Below are positions 33,825 to 46,768 of a stretch of DNA of 64,000 nt, in pieces. A model generated the notes under the pieces. It worked only from the letters and a program-made list of their open reading frames with translations. It had not been told where the DNA came from and searched no databases. A program made the translations under genes and the position numbers. Origin of the DNA: Anaspis maculata (Eukaryota; Arthropoda; Insecta; Coleoptera; Scraptiidae); the NCBI GenBank assembly GCA_949128115.1, contig OX421962.1, forward strand, positions 38,339,745-38,403,744, given 5' to 3'. Position 1 is the first letter of the stretch. Every line of letters begins with the position of its first letter.

Positions 33825-35955
33825 TTAGCAGAAATATCACTTCAACCTCAAAAAAAATACTGTAGTCGTGAAAATCACAGGTTCTGTTCAGAATTTTGTG
33901 CTCTTCCTAAATTTTTTGGTTTCAGAAAAATCCCATCGGAGGCTTTTTTTTTAGAGCTGTCAAAAGTCTGAGGACTGATAATTCTTAACAATTTCAAATT
34001 GAGCTCAATTTGTCATGAGATTTCAAGTATACACAGTTATGTGGAGACTGCAAATGTTGAGAATGAACATATGAACAATTCTGAACCAAACACGATGGAA
34101 AATTTCATAGTTCTGTTGGGATATTCCGATTTTTTCTGTCAAATGTACATGATACAGGAAAAATAGTAAAAAAATCGCTGAAATCTTGGAAAAAATATGG
34201 ACGTCCTGAAAATGTTATATTCTGTTCAGAATTGAATGCCCTCCTACATACCTGAAATTGACAGAAATCCCATCCCGGGGTTTCAAGTTATTGGAGGGGG
34301 GGTGATCAGTTGCAACTCAAAATGGAGAGGATGAAACTCGTTAATCCATTGGATGCAAATACATCTCAATTTGACGCATTATATCTCGTTGATACCATTT
34401 TGGAACAAAAAGTGTCGATCATTGTTAAGGGGGGTCGTGGGAGGGGCGGAGCTCGGCTAGATGATTCTTTTTGTTTTCCTGGTCATATATAACCGATCAC
34501 GACAAGTTTGCTATCTTTTCCGACTAAATTGAAACTCCGGACCTCGAATCCGATGTGAAAATTTGAATAGAAACAAGTTTGAACAAGTTAACTTGGAAAA
34601 ACTTGTTTTTTTTCTTTGACAATTTTGACAATTTTTTTTTCACTGTTAGAGGTCTGAATCCCTAAAAAATAGTTCATGGTCCATTAGATTGAAGTGTCTC
34701 TTTTACGAAAATCATTCACTTGATGTACTATTTTGTTTCTGGATATTAAAAAATCAATTTGAACCTGTGACTCGATCCGGCGTGGTGTCTACTACTGACC
34801 AGAACACTACAACATGCACCTGCAAATATAAATAGCTCAAACTCAAAACCCTGCAGAGCGATCTATAGCGATTTTGTTTTATGTTATAGCAAATTCAATT
34901 CTGCAGAGATCCTCGAACTTTCAAAGATGAGTTATTATTTGTTCTATAGTTTGAGCTACTTTTATTTGCAACCGCATGTTTAAGTGTTCTGGTTATTAGT
35001 AAAAACCGCGCCGGACCGACTCACAGGTTCAAATTGATTTTTTAATATCCAGAAACAAAATAGTACATCGAGTGGATGATTTTCGTAAAAGAGACACTTC
35101 AATCTAATGGACCATGAACTATTTTCTAAGGATTCAGACCTCTAACAGTAAAAAAAAATTGTCAAAATTGTCAAAGAAAAAAACAAGTTTTTCCAAGTTA
35201 ACTTGTTCAAACTTGTTTCTATTCAAATTTACACATCGGATTCGAGGTCAGGAGTTTCAATTTAGTCGGAAAAGATACCAAACTTGTCGTGATCGGTTAT
35301 ATATGACCAGAAAAACAAAAAGAATCACCTAGCCGAGCTCCGCCCCTCCCACGACCCCCTCTCAACAATGATCGACACTTTTTGTTCCAAAATGGTATCA
35401 ACGAGATATGATGCGTCGAATTGAGATGTATTTGCATCCAATGGATTAACGGGTTTCATCCCCTCCATTTTGAATTGTAACTGATCACCCTCCCTCCAAT
35501 AACTTAAAACCCCGGGGTGGGATTTCTGTCAATTTCAGGTATGTAGAAGGGCATTCAATTCTGAACAGAATATAAAATTTTCAGGACGTCCATATTTTTT
35601 CCAAAGTTTTAGCGGATTTTTTCACTATTTTTCCTGTATCATATACATTTGACAGAAAAAATCAGAATATTCCAACAGAACTATGAAATTTTTTATCGTG
35701 TTGGGTTCAGAATTGTTCATATGTTCATTCTCAACATTTGCAGTCTCCACATAACTGTGTATACTTGAAATCTAATGAAAAATTGAGCTTAATTTGAAAT
35801 TGTTCGGAATTATAAGTTTTCAGATTTTTGACAGCTCTAAAAAAAAAGCCTCCGCTGGGATTTTTCTGAAAACCAAAAATTTGGAAAGAGCACAAAATTC
35901 TGAACAAAACCTGTGATTTTCACGACTACAGTGTTTTTTTTGAAGTCAAAATCTA
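33825..35955. mobile_element. 2.1-kb layered palindrome, GGACGTC family, copy 2
   Basis: Arms of about 1 kb pair from TGTAGTCGTGAAAATCACAGG / CCTGTGATTTTCACGACTACA (each in 21-nt blocks, here described by their cores) inward to a centre near 34850-34900. Inner layers hold TATGGACGTCCTGAAAAT, CGATCACGACAAGTTTG and CAAGTTTGAACAAGTTAACTTG, shared with the palindrome at 19243-20930. The outer layer (TACAGGAATTTTAGCAG, then TTCTGTTCAGAATTTTGTGC) is itself similar to an inner segment at about 34154-34250 (TACAGGAAAAATAGTAA, then TTCTGTTCAGAATTGAATGC). No credible protein. Confidence 0.88.
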
Positions 35956-38705
35956 TTTTTCTTGGGCTAAACGGCAAACAACATCAAATCATGTCATTGC
36001 ATGCCGCTTTTGGCAGCCGTGTTGTGGCGGGAAAAAATAATTCAAGTTGAATTGCGAATAAATAAAATTTGAGGAGTTTTTCCTGCACAATTGCACGTAG
36101 TGTCTACCCAAAAAAATCGATTACTTAAAAACCGTAACGTGCACGTGCACACTACGTATCCGGTGATGTATTCGGCACTACTGATGCCGAATGTATAGCA
36201 GAATTAGCAGAGGCGCACAGAGGGCGAAAATGGTTTTTCTATAAGTGGACGGGACATTGGGCGCGCAATCCAATGTGTCCGGAAATTGTCCGGAGAATGG
36301 CGCAAATAACTTTTCGAATAGTGCCGGACTGTGTGAGGCCCTCCACTAACAGGGTGCAGTCAACCATCCGGCCATAGAGTTCTCTCTCCCATAACACTCC
36401 GAACCAGCCAACTCTTGCCTGGTGCACACACATTTTATAACTGTTATATTATACTCCTCTGGATACTACTCTACACTCTACCACATCCGACGCCATTATT
36501 TGTTCAAATCGCATATGCAATTACAATGCAAATTAGAATCAACTATATTGTGTCTCTGTGTGTATATGATGGTATGAGTGTGTTTGAGTATGATTGTGTA
36601 TTATAGCATGGATGACGAAAATAAATTGAAAACTTTTGAGGGCGCATCATGCCGGGCGAGAGAGCACATTTTGTCATGCAAATTTCGATAGATTGTTTTT
36701 TGATGAGTGGATATTGCCGGGCAGTCCATATCATCTACCATTTGCTCCGAAAGGTCCCGCGCGCATACAACACACACATTTCCTCATTCTGCTTCCATGC
36801 GGTTCTCTAAATTAACTGTCAAGCTGAACTGACTTGTGTTCTGTTTTTGCGAAAACAAAACGAAAAACTGAATATTGGAGCGACTATGGAGTCTGTGGAA
36901 TATGTGTGCATTTATTACCATCAGTGCCTATGCTCGACTGTCACGTGATGCATGGTCATCTGCTTCCCTGATGGCTCCCTCATCATAACTTGTACGTACT
37001 GGGACTGCTAGGGATAAGCCAACAACTTTCATACACCATTACCAAGCTTGTCAAAATCGGTTATGAAATAAAGATAGAACTTCAAACGATTTACCTCGTT
37101 ATGGGTTTAGTATGTCGACAAATATGTCTGATCTGAATCCATCAACGGTTTTGCCAGCCTGGCAACTTTCAATAGCAAACAGTTCTGGAAAGAAGACAAC
37201 TGTGTCAACTAGGTAGCTATTCACAACTTTCACAACTCGTTTACGGTTTACCCACTGTGCAAGCGTCTCAACCGCTTTTCTAGTGAGATTTGTCGTGGTA
37301 GAGTGGCGGGCAAAGGGATGGAAATTGGAAACACCTGGTCAACTGGTCAATTTCTGAATTCGAATCTCGAAGCTACCCCCGTTGTAGCTCTTTCAAAAGA
37401 TTTTTGGAACCCTCAGGTATCTAAACATAGCAGGGGCAAGTACTTTTTGAACAACTTGATGAGGAATCTGGAATCAGGTATCATTAGTCTGTAACACAAT
37501 CACAAACGAATCCTCCTGTATAACTGAACTATACCGTGGCTTTGAGTCCAGGACCTGAGCACTGACAGCTTTCGCACAGCAATGCAATTTGCAGGAATTC
37601 AAGAGGAACTATTCGATCGCCTTTATACGAACGCCAAACAATGACTAGAACAATTCTCCCATCAGGTTCATTCGTCCCAGTTTAAACATGGAATTGGAAC
37701 AAGGAACTGTGAAAACCAGCGTTGGTTGATATTCAGAACTTTACATAGAGATGCCTGTTTATTGGACCTTATTTATTTTAGTTAATCTAATTACTATCAA
37801 TTTCACTTTCTCGGAGCCCGTGCGTACAGCTGGTACTCCTCTCATTACTAGTTCATGGTACGGCGGAAAGGACTTGACATTTTAAATCCGTATGATAGCA
37901 ATTTATTGAGAATGGTTAGAGAAAACCAATTCAATTATACATTTGAAAATTACAATCTTGAGAAATGTATTAACCAAAAATACAATCTCGCTGCTCTTCT
38001 ACACACATTCCTGAACGAGCTACGAAACTGCCCCTGACCTACGAATTTAGCATCATTCCCAGACTGTGGTCGACTTGGTTCGTTCTTATTGAGAACTGAG
38101 CCTCCATTCTTTGATTTTTTTATCCACAAATGAATTGCTATGACGCGAGGGTCGTTCTCTGACATTGAACTGCACCCTAATAGTCCTTTTTGGCTGATTC
38201 TTGTTCTAATAATGATCTCGCAGATGTGTATACAAATTTCCACTATTTCTGATACTCCGGCGCGCGCGGCCTGAAATTTTCCTGTCATTTCACAGAAATT
38301 TCAATATTTCCCATAGTTATTTTTCCAATTGCCAATTGCCACGGCCGTGATCGCCAAAAATCAACCCTCGGCTACCATAAGTTTTCATAGTATTTTTTTG
38401 TAGTAACCTGACTGAGGTTTTGGATTCAAAAGCTCATTTTCATGTCTAACCGGCTATAAGACACACATGCCCACAAAACTGTACTCGCACAGCAATTGAT
38501 CCAAGCACAGGATCAAATTTTAAAAGTGCAGTAAAATGCAAATCCAATCACTTCAAGGGAAGAGTATTAGAATGGTTTCAACTCATCATTATCTTATAAC
38601 ACGTGGGTTACACATTATCATCATTGATTTACCTTTATCAGGTGTCTTGGCTTGGTTTTTTTCCCCGGAAACTTCGTACCTCCCACAGGTACCTCCCTAT
38701 TCAAT
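35956..38705. other. Long gene-free stretch
   Basis: No gene, RNA or structured repeat is recognised. Short open frames only. Confidence 0.45.
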
Positions 38706-39281
38706 AACGTATGGTCCGAAAGTTTTGGGAATTTTTTTAAAAGCTAATAACTGTTTTTGGATAGTTTCAATTTTGAAGCTTAATATTGCAAAAACTAGCA
38801 TCATCTTCAACAATACCAAATTCATATTCAACACATTGAAGATGGGCCATTACCTTTGATGGCTCCCAGTTTTCTTCTGCCATGTTCGATCATTCTCTGG
38901 ACAACAGCAGGATTAATTTCCATGAGCTCCTGCCTCCCAATGTACCGCAAGCTCGACCAATATGAGATTTTTGGTAAGTATTGAGCAGGATTGTATACGA
39001 CAAGGGATGGGAAGCTGCAAATGAAGACCAATTACGGCGTCGCATTTTTCAATAAAATTTTAGAATTCCACATTTGAGAAATTGATACAAAAAATTATGG
39101 AACATGGCAGAAGAAAATTGAGACCCATCGAAGATAATGGTCCATTGGTCAATATGTTAGATATGAATTTGTTATTGTTATATATAATGTTAATTTTTGC
39201 AATATCAAGTTAAAAAATAAAGACTATTCAGAAAAAGTTATTAGCTTTAAACAATTTCCCAAAACTTCCGGACCATACGCT
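38706..39281. mobile_element. Foldback element, GGTCCGAAAGTTTTGGGA tips
   Basis: The ends ACGTATGGTCCGAAAGTTTT and AAAACTTCCGGACCATACGC are inverted with one or two mismatches. Arms extend to about 38890 and 39100, including TTTTCTTCTGCCATGTTC against GAACATGGCAGAAGAAAA. The loop is about 200 bp. A minus-strand open frame crosses the loop but I cannot assign it. Confidence 0.8.
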
Positions 39282-39423
39282 AAGAGTATTATTGAATCCA
39301 AAATAAAGATCAAAGGAATTATTTAGATACCAAAACCCCCGGGTCTTATTTTAGGTTGCAGTGACGCTACAACTACACGTACATGTGACAAGTAAGTGTT
39401 ATCCCACATTTGTTTCAATAAAG

Positions 39424-40530
39424 AGTGAGGGGCAAAAGTATGGAACAAATTCATTAAAAAATTCGCATTTGTTTCGTCAAACAAATTCCTCGAACAGGTC
39501 GATTTTCTTTCATCAATTCGGCACATTTTAATGTATTTTTTTTATATCTGCCGCCATTTTTGTAGAAGCTGTGACGTCATCAGCGATTTTTTTCAATTGA
39601 ACTCCCCTCCTTTTTTGCAGATTCGCATAGATTATGAGATTCTGATTTCAGTAATATGCGCATTGATACTTTTTGAGCTGATAGTTTCGGGTACATTAAA
39701 TGTCAAAATTCTTGAATTGAATGTTTATTTCTAAGAAATTATTCCTTTATTTTCATAAAAATTTATTTGGAACTCCTTCAAATAGATCAAATGCTCAAAC
39801 TGCCACCCGTTGGTTTCTTCGCAGTGTGCAAACCTGTCCGAAAATTCTCGGATAACATTTTAGATAACTTCTACACTGATCAAGCTACATTCATCACGAA
39901 TTTGATCTTTCAAGTCTCCCAAATTTTGTTGCTGTTGATGTACACTTTTGATTTGAGGTATCCCCACAAGAAATAATCGAGAGGGGTGAGATCCGGAGAT
40001 CTCGCAGGCCACTCCATCGGTTCTCGTCTGCCAATCCACCTTTCAGGAAAACAGGTGTCCAAAAAAAGTACGGACAGGTCGCGGCATAGTGGCCTAGAGG
40101 GAAGACTAAAGGGCCTAAAGGACGACTGGAAAAGTTGGACCTTGGAGTAAAATATTTTGAGAGATTTTATGAACATTTCTGCGATAAAAACGTTTTAATT
40201 TCGTCGAAATATCATTAATAAAAAAACAAGAAATCTACCACCTTTGTACCTTTGATAATTATTATTATTATCTCGTAAACTGTCAAATTAAAAGATGTAC
40301 ATGTGCGTATTGCTGGGATCAGAATTTTATGATCTATTCGAATCTGCAAAAAAGAGAGGAGGTTCAATTTAAAAGAAATGGCTGAAGCTAACAAAAATAG
40401 CGGCAAATATGAAAATTTTACATTAAAATGTGCAGAATTGGAAGAAAAATCGACCTGTGCAAATAATTTCTCGAGAAAATAATGCGAATTTTTTAATGAA
40501 TTTGTCCCATACTTTTGCCCCTCACTGTAT
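39424..40530. mobile_element. Degenerate mariner-like element with long inverted arms
   Basis: Tips GTGAGGGGCAAAAGTATGG and CCATACTTTTGCCCCTCAC-type sequence are inverted; arms of about 250-300 bp continue (GAATTTTTTAATGAATTTGT-type, TTTTTTGCAGATTCG against CGAATCTGCAAAAAA). The centre carries a mariner-type transposase remnant (39731-40066). The tip sequence fits mariner/Tc1-like inverted repeats, but the arms are longer than the usual 30 bp. The right end is next to TATA, compatible with TA insertion. Confidence 0.7.
39731..40066 (-). pseudogene. Mariner-type transposase C-terminal fragment
   Basis: The minus strand encodes RWIGRREPMEWPARSPDL followed by TPLDYFLWGYLKSKVY. This is the third catalytic segment of IS630/Tc1/mariner-superfamily transposases (..SPDL.P.D..LWG.LK..VY); the Asp of TPLD should be the third catalytic residue. 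A stop at 39910-39912 is bypassed by a +/-1 frame change, after which DLKDQIRDECSLISVEVI continues the family's C-terminal region, then another stop and a tail ending NGWQFEHLIYLK. The helix-turn-helix and first two catalytic Asp residues are absent. Dead fragment. Confidence 0.8.
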
Positions 40531-41479
40531 AACTATTGACCTTTCCAATTTTAGGAGATAGAAAATACATGGATTTTCGAGGTCACCTTTGACGTTTTGA
40601 CGTTTATGACGTTTGGACGTTTCGTTTCTGACTTTTGCGGGAATTTTGAATCGGATAGCTATACTGTTCCCATTATCATGTGGGGAAAGTCACTAGAGCC
40701 CATAAGGGAGTTTTTAATGGACGAAGTAATAGAGTTTTTTCGTAGTAAGATGCACGTGTCTGGTGCAGCGTGATTCCTGCTGGTGCTGGTGCTGGTGCAG
40801 CCACACTTCCATCAAGTTTGGGTCTTTCGTGAACCGGTGCATGGTTATGCTGGGTGTATTCGTCTTATTCTCGACTCGCATAGAGCGACACAACACCCTT
40901 GAACCATTTCTGTATCTTCTCAGTTTTCCACTACATATAATAACACACTTATTGGTAAGAACGAGGGTAAGAACAAGTGAAATCATGAAATCCATGCTGA
41001 AATCAAATAAATACACGACAGAGCGCTTGTCACATTCGAAAAATTTCCCATTGTCAGAAACGAAATGTCATATCTCAAGAAACATAGGGCGCTTTCCAAT
41101 AACTGCGACAAGACGGATACACAATGTCAAAGTGTACTTGCCAGCTCAATTCTAAACTCAGCCTCGCCAATGTTTCGATTGTGTCGACATGTGGTGCTAT
41201 TACTGCTATTAGAACGCTAGCTGTGTCGAATTGTGTCCATATGTGTCCAATTGTGTCCTTATACGCCTTATTGGGAAGCGCCCAATGACCTCGATTAACC
41301 GTATCTTATACGCATGACGTCACAGTAAAGAGAGACAACGGAAAATTGGAGACCTCAATTGCATGGAGCTATATTTTGTTGTTGAGAAATCAATTGAATT
41401 CCGGCAATCGAAGCCGCTACAATTGAATAATTCTATACTATTAAGGTACAAATGCATCGATTTAGGATGTATATGAGTT
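40531..41479. other. Gene-free stretch
   Basis: No gene. A GCTGGT hexamer run (40776-40797) is a short simple repeat. Repeated GTGTC(C/G)A(A/C)-type words occur at 41180-41260. Confidence 0.4.
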
Positions 41480-41680
41480 CAACGAATAACCGCGTTCCAC
41501 CCCCTACAAATTTAAATCAAATTGCAATTTTTGTATCTACTCCCCTCCAATAACTCAAAATTCTCTAGTGCGATTTTTAGCGATTTTGGATATGTAGTGG
41601 GCACTTCACGAGAGATTCTGGACAAAATATTCAACTTTCGGGATGTTCAATCTTGTTTAGGGTTAAAAATCATCTTCATT
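41480..41680. repeat. Solo arm of the GGACGTC-family palindromes
   Basis: ACTCCCCTCCAATAACTCAAAA, GTGCGATTTTTAGCGATTTTGG and a GGACAAAATATTCAACTTTCGGGATGTTC-type block follow the order of the right arms at about 20765-20880 and 35490-35600. No opposite arm is present, so this is an isolated or half-deleted copy. Confidence 0.65.
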
Positions 41681-44600
41681 GTATCCACTACTTTAAATAT
41701 TGAATGTGGATCACAAATTAATATGGTGTCTGGCACAAAATGGTAGATGCGGCTTTCCTATCAGAGCCTTTGATAATTAATTATTAGTCATGTGTTGAGC
41801 ATTGCGGGTGGATAATTTTGAATAATTTGGAAGGTACAGGGTATTGATAGGACGGACAATGACAGAAAACAAAATAGCACGCTGATGAAATGATCAAATT
41901 ATTTCCATCTAAATATGTGATATAATTATCAGGGATTTCTGTAACAGAAACAGAGGATGGCGCTTTGCAATATTATCAATAATGGAAACTAAAAGCCATA
42001 TACTGCTATACATAACTATATAATTTCCTTATGAATTCCCAACTAGGCATGTGTATGGTGTTCGCTTTTATTGTAATAATAATAATGAGTTATGGTAATA
42101 AACCGAGAACTTTAAAATACTTGATCAATATAAAATTTTTTCTCGTATGACCACGACAATTAAACGAATGCTCAAGGCATGAGGCATGTCAGTTATTGAT
42201 AAAGAAATCCAGTGTGCGTTTTTTTCACGCTTCTCATTACCGCACTGACAGTAGAGTCGAGAATGGGCCTGAAGATAAGAGATTAGACAATTGCTTATGG
42301 TCAAAATTTTGTGATAAAAAAATGCTTGAAACACAAAAATTGAATTTGAAATAGCTGCTGATGCCCAAAGAAGTTGCTAAAACATTCAATAGAAGTCAAA
42401 ATAAGATACCTCAATCAAGTAACTAACAAGAATTCTCAAGGATTTTGTCGGGTTCAATTTCAAGCAAAAACAACTGCTTGATTTTTATTCATGATGCCTA
42501 ATGTCATTTTCTCACTGGTAAATCCAAAAAGAATCGGAGAATTAGAGCTGCGTCGCTGCCGAAATACGAACAGAATGCGGAATGCCTGTCACAACAATTG
42601 ATGAACAAAGAGAGAAGGAAGTTCCACTTCCATCAACTTCATCTATTCCTAAGAAGTTTATGGTGATAAGCGTGAAGCCTCCGAATGTCGAAGAAAACAG
42701 CAATACTTGTTAAAATGTTTTGATGAAAGTTCTACCAGAGCGATGTCTGCCTCCCCGAGGAAAGTACAGGCTACTGTACTGTACCCTGTAGTGAACCTCT
42801 ACAGGGTGTCACTTGTCACTACAGAAGGTAAGTCGTCATCGCGTCTGAAAGCTTCATTTGGTAGGTTCCTGATTATGACCAACATCTAACCTGCTCCTAC
42901 CTGGCATCACCCTCGTCAACAACCATCAACCAACCATCATACAGAATTGTCCAAATTCCAGCAAAAGACGTTGGGCGTTTTCTCCAAAAAACGTTTTCTC
43001 CTTCTTAAGGTTGTAGTTTTCTAACCTAAAAATTGACGAAAACTTTGTACTGATCCCTCATCAAAACCGCACGAATAAAAACCAATGAAAACAGTCATAG
43101 ACTTCTGAAATACCATTAGAAAGAGCATGACGCGTATAAAATCCTGATTTTACTTCCAAAACAACTGCATCTCTCGGTAGCCAGCCACATTTCAAGAGCC
43201 TATGATTATTCCACATTTGTTGGCGCACGACGAAGCCTACCTAGACAATTTAAAGTGATAAACGTCTCCGTCCTTCTCACTCCAACACTTATGTATGAGT
43301 CTGCCTCAAAGAGCGACGCCGCGTCCTTAAGGAATCAGGGAAGAAAAGCCATAAAATTTACGCGTAGCCCGTAAACATTTCGAACAGAGTCCATTTTCCA
43401 GACCAACTCTGTGGCTTCCTGCACACCACATACGCACATTCTAAACGGTTCTTTCATGTCTACTTAATGAATTAGGGCGATAACTCGTGGCATAATAAAC
43501 GTGGGATGCACACCAAATTCAGAAATGGTCGCTAGGGAATTACACAAACATTAGTTTCCGTACAGCAGCGTAGAGATGGAAAGAACGAGCGGGATGTGGG
43601 GCTGGGCAGGGAACGGGCGAGAGAGAACAGGGCAGCAGCGCCGCGAATATTATTTAAAACGAGAAAAGAGCCGAATGCTGTTGCTGCGGTCTGGTGTGTA
43701 GCAGTTGGGATGAGAGAGGAAAACATTTTCTTTCCGCTGGAAAATTTGCCGAGCTCGCCGCCCTTTTCAAACAATGCACTTAGTTTATTGCAGCGGGGCT
43801 TATATGAACATGATAAATTTGAATGCTCAAAACTACATTTTTTGGCGTACGAAGAGAAATAACCGTCCGTTACCGTGCAAAATGCACACCCATTTCCGCG
43901 CCCATTTCTGAATCTGTAGCGTTTAACGAACACGTAAGAGAAGAGTGGGAACAGAAAACTATTTATAATGAGACCTCTACAATGAACCAACACAAATCCA
44001 AGACTCTAACTGAAAAACCGAGTGAAAAACTACGAAGCTCAGTTCTTATACTACGATATGTACTGAAGACTAAAGACAGAGTAATTACAGAAACAGTATG
44101 TCTTTAATATGGGAATGAAGGATCAGTAAAACCCCAATGTTTTAAAATAAAACAGCGAGTTATGCTCAGCTTTGATGCTGCTGGGGTAGAGAACAGAGAG
44201 ATTTCATGCTCGGGATTTTCCAAAGCATATGCCATTAGCATCAACCAAAGAAAGGTACACACAGCCGTTCAACAATACGCAAAAATGTTTTTCCTTAATT
44301 TTCGCGGAATAAACGAACTGCACAGTCCTTAGTTCTTTTAGTTCTCGTTTTACTCTTTCAACTACCATTAAAAAATAATGTGAACGTTGGAGAATCTGTG
44401 GAGTAGAGAGCGGAATTAAAGAGTGGTTGAGCATGGGGGATGGGGCGGTTGAGAAATGGCAGCAGGCAGCAGCTAGCAGCAGTAGAGTTTTGTTCATTTC
44501 TAGAACAATGGCAATGGCATCGTCGAATTCCTGTGTCTCTGTGATCTGCGGAGTGTGCCCTAATTCGGTTGGAACGTAATTATAATCGGCAAATAGACTG

Positions 44601-44819
44601 CAATTGCGCCATTACTGCACTACACACATGGTAGGCATCAGGCACAGAGAGTGTTATAGAGTTGCCGGGTAGATACTCGACATTTTGCCGGAAAATATTT
44701 TGGTGATATATTACTCAATATACATCCACATCCACACAGTTCTAGGGTAGGTATTTCACTCAAGTACGGCACGATAATGAAAAACATTCCAAAGCGATAT
44801 AGGTATAATAGCTAGGTAG
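41681..44819. other. Long gene-free stretch
   Basis: No gene is recognised. The longest open frame (43532-43993, minus) has no identifiable domain and overlaps two plus-strand frames. A small tip-to-tip palindrome lies at 42783-42807. Confidence 0.45.
42783..42807. repeat. Tip-to-tip ACCCTGTAG palindrome
   Basis: ACCCTGTAG and CTACAGGGT are inverted around 7 nt; the right side continues GTGTC, giving CTACAGGGTGTC, the tip motif of the larger foldbacks. It could be the scar of a foldback that lost its arms. Confidence 0.45.
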
Positions 44820-44989
44820 GTGAGTGCCCAATCGGGTACTCAATAAAAACGCGTACAGCCTTCGACACGAAGTGTACTGACTTGATTAAATGCTACCTTG
44901 TCACTGTGACATGAAGCCAAAATTCCAAAATCAGTAGACACTCCGTGTCCAATCTGTACGCGTTTTTGTTTGGGCAATCACTGTACTCA
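44820..44989. mobile_element. 170-bp MITE
   Basis: Inverted ends: GTGAGTGCCCAA... and, reversed, GTGAGTACAGTGATTGCCCAA. Both lead to AAAAACGCGTACAG and then GACACGRAGTGT. No coding capacity; target duplication not evident. Confidence 0.75.
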
Positions 44990-45244
44990 CACCACTAGTT
45001 TCAAAAGATGGTTGTGCTTTGTTTATGAACTAGGAAAATCAAATTTCTGACATCTGGTCACGGTGCCACTTTAAGTCTATTGTGAGTGTTGTGACAAATT
45101 GGCTACGCAGAGGGTAATGGTTACAGAATAAGGAGTAGAAAAGAATTTCGTACATCGCAAAGAAGTCAGCAACTATACGGAACTGTTGATCACTAGCACG
45201 CACTTTTCTTGATTTGAACTTAATTCAGGGCTTGATTAGTTTTG
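44990..45244. other. Gene-free spacer
   Basis: Nothing recognised. Confidence 0.4.
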
Positions 45245-45955
45245 GCTGGCGGCCACGTCAGACTCAATAGGTGGTATCGTCGAGGCGGCCATTTTGTAGA
45301 AGCTAATCAAAAACAGCTGACAGATCTGTCACATACATCAAGACTGACATGGCGAAGTTGTCAAGCACTTACAGCAAGACGCTTATTGCTGACGATGATT
45401 TGCCCAGGCGCGAGTAGAAAGTTGCGGTGCTGTGTTTGTAGTGTGACCCATTTGAGCTGTTGAATCAAACTCTCGACTACAATTTGGATATGGTGCAAAA
45501 ACACAACGCGGGAGGCCCTTGCAGGCTACTTGTGTTGGAAACAGAAACGTTCCCGGTCAAGAAACTCATCGCCCATAAAGCAGAAGAAGCACACAACCTA
45601 CCGCACGCAAGAAGTGTTCTCTGCAAGCTTTCAAGTCTCTTGTGAACTTTTTGTTGAGATAATTTTTTCGATTTGCTCGATAAAGCCACCAGGATTTTCG
45701 CTGTTCAGATCATTCCTGCGCTCGATCTCCACGGGATTTCATCACTCCAATATACGGTAGTCCAAAACAGTGAACACCGATGCTCCATTGCTCCCATGCG
45801 GGAGTAGGTGGCCGAACATCTAAACATTGCGCAAACTACCATCTTCTGAGTCATTGAAAACATGAACTTTGTGACACTTTAGTTGATTTGACAAAAGTCA
45901 GTGTGATTAGCTTCAGCAAAATGGCCGATTTTCAGGAGCGTGACGTCACGCCGAT
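45245..45955. mobile_element. Candidate TIR element (CGGCCATTTTG ends)
   Basis: CGGCCATTTTGTAGAAGCTAATCA at 45286 is inverted in TGATTAGCTTCAGCAAAATGGCCG at 45903-45926 with two mismatches (blocks of 24 nt, shown here as GGCCATTTTG and AAGCTAATCA cores). An ACGTCA word lies outside each. The interior of about 0.6 kb has open frames on both strands without recognised domains. Confidence 0.6.
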
Positions 45956-46763
45956 ACGACCTATTATGTAGAGAATCTATGATTAATAAAGTGCCTGTTA
46001 TAATTATTAGCAGTATCAAGCAGCAGCAGCAGCACATAGGAGTTATAGAACAGGTACCTATTTATCATCGAGGTAATGTAGTGAGCACAATAAGTACGGG
46101 TATCGTCGCCAACAAAAAGAATAATGAATGATGAATTCCAATAATGAATAATGAATCCATTTTGCATTGGATCAAAAAACTAATTTGATCAAAATAAATG
46201 TTACTCTTGTTGAAGTGATTTAATCCATGGCAACAACACCATCATCAGTTTTAGAGTTAAACTTTGAACTCTGATAGCTGCGTGCAAATTCGGGTCTAAG
46301 TTTTCAGAATAAATTGTAGCGGTTAAAAACAAAAATGATTGAACTGGATCGAAACGATGACGAGAAATGTTGTCGAAAAGTATATCAACGATAGACCCTT
46401 TCAAACCACCTCCGTTTCTGGTGTCTCACGCGTGGGGCTTCGACCTTTTTCAAGGGTTCATGGCTACCAGTCTTATTTGTACTCACCCTACCTATCATGA
46501 AATTTCTTCGTCTATTAGACGCAGCATTTAGCTTGATTTTTTCTATAAAATTTTATCTTCGACGTCATCTCATCACTCACCTACTATATGCCGAAAAGTA
46601 TATTCTCAATTTTTCTAGCACACCTAGAGTTATTGCAACAAATGGGAACACTGCAAGGTCAAGACCGAACCATTTTGAACCTAATGCTGAATGCTTAATC
46701 CAGTCAACGTCATGTTGACGCTTGACATAATGTACTTTTCGAAGTTAAGCCTGTTGACGCGTT
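45956..46763. other. Gene-free stretch, with CAG repeat
   Basis: A short CAG run is at 46020-46034. I see nothing else. Confidence 0.4.
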
Positions 46764-46768
46764 GCTAC
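46764..46768. repeat. Left target-site duplication GCTAC
   Basis: GCTAC precedes the 5' LTR and is repeated directly after the 3' LTR, the 5-bp duplication typical of copia integration. Confidence 0.9.

Noticed and set aside
37290..37375. tRNA-like A and B boxes (GGTAGAGTGGC ... AATTCGAATCTCG)
   Set aside because: The acceptor arms do not pair, the B box is off consensus and there is no SINE body or tail; likely chance.
43532..43993. 153-codon open frame, minus strand
   Set aside because: It overlaps plus-strand open frames, has no recognisable domain and no exon context; length alone is not enough in 64 kb.
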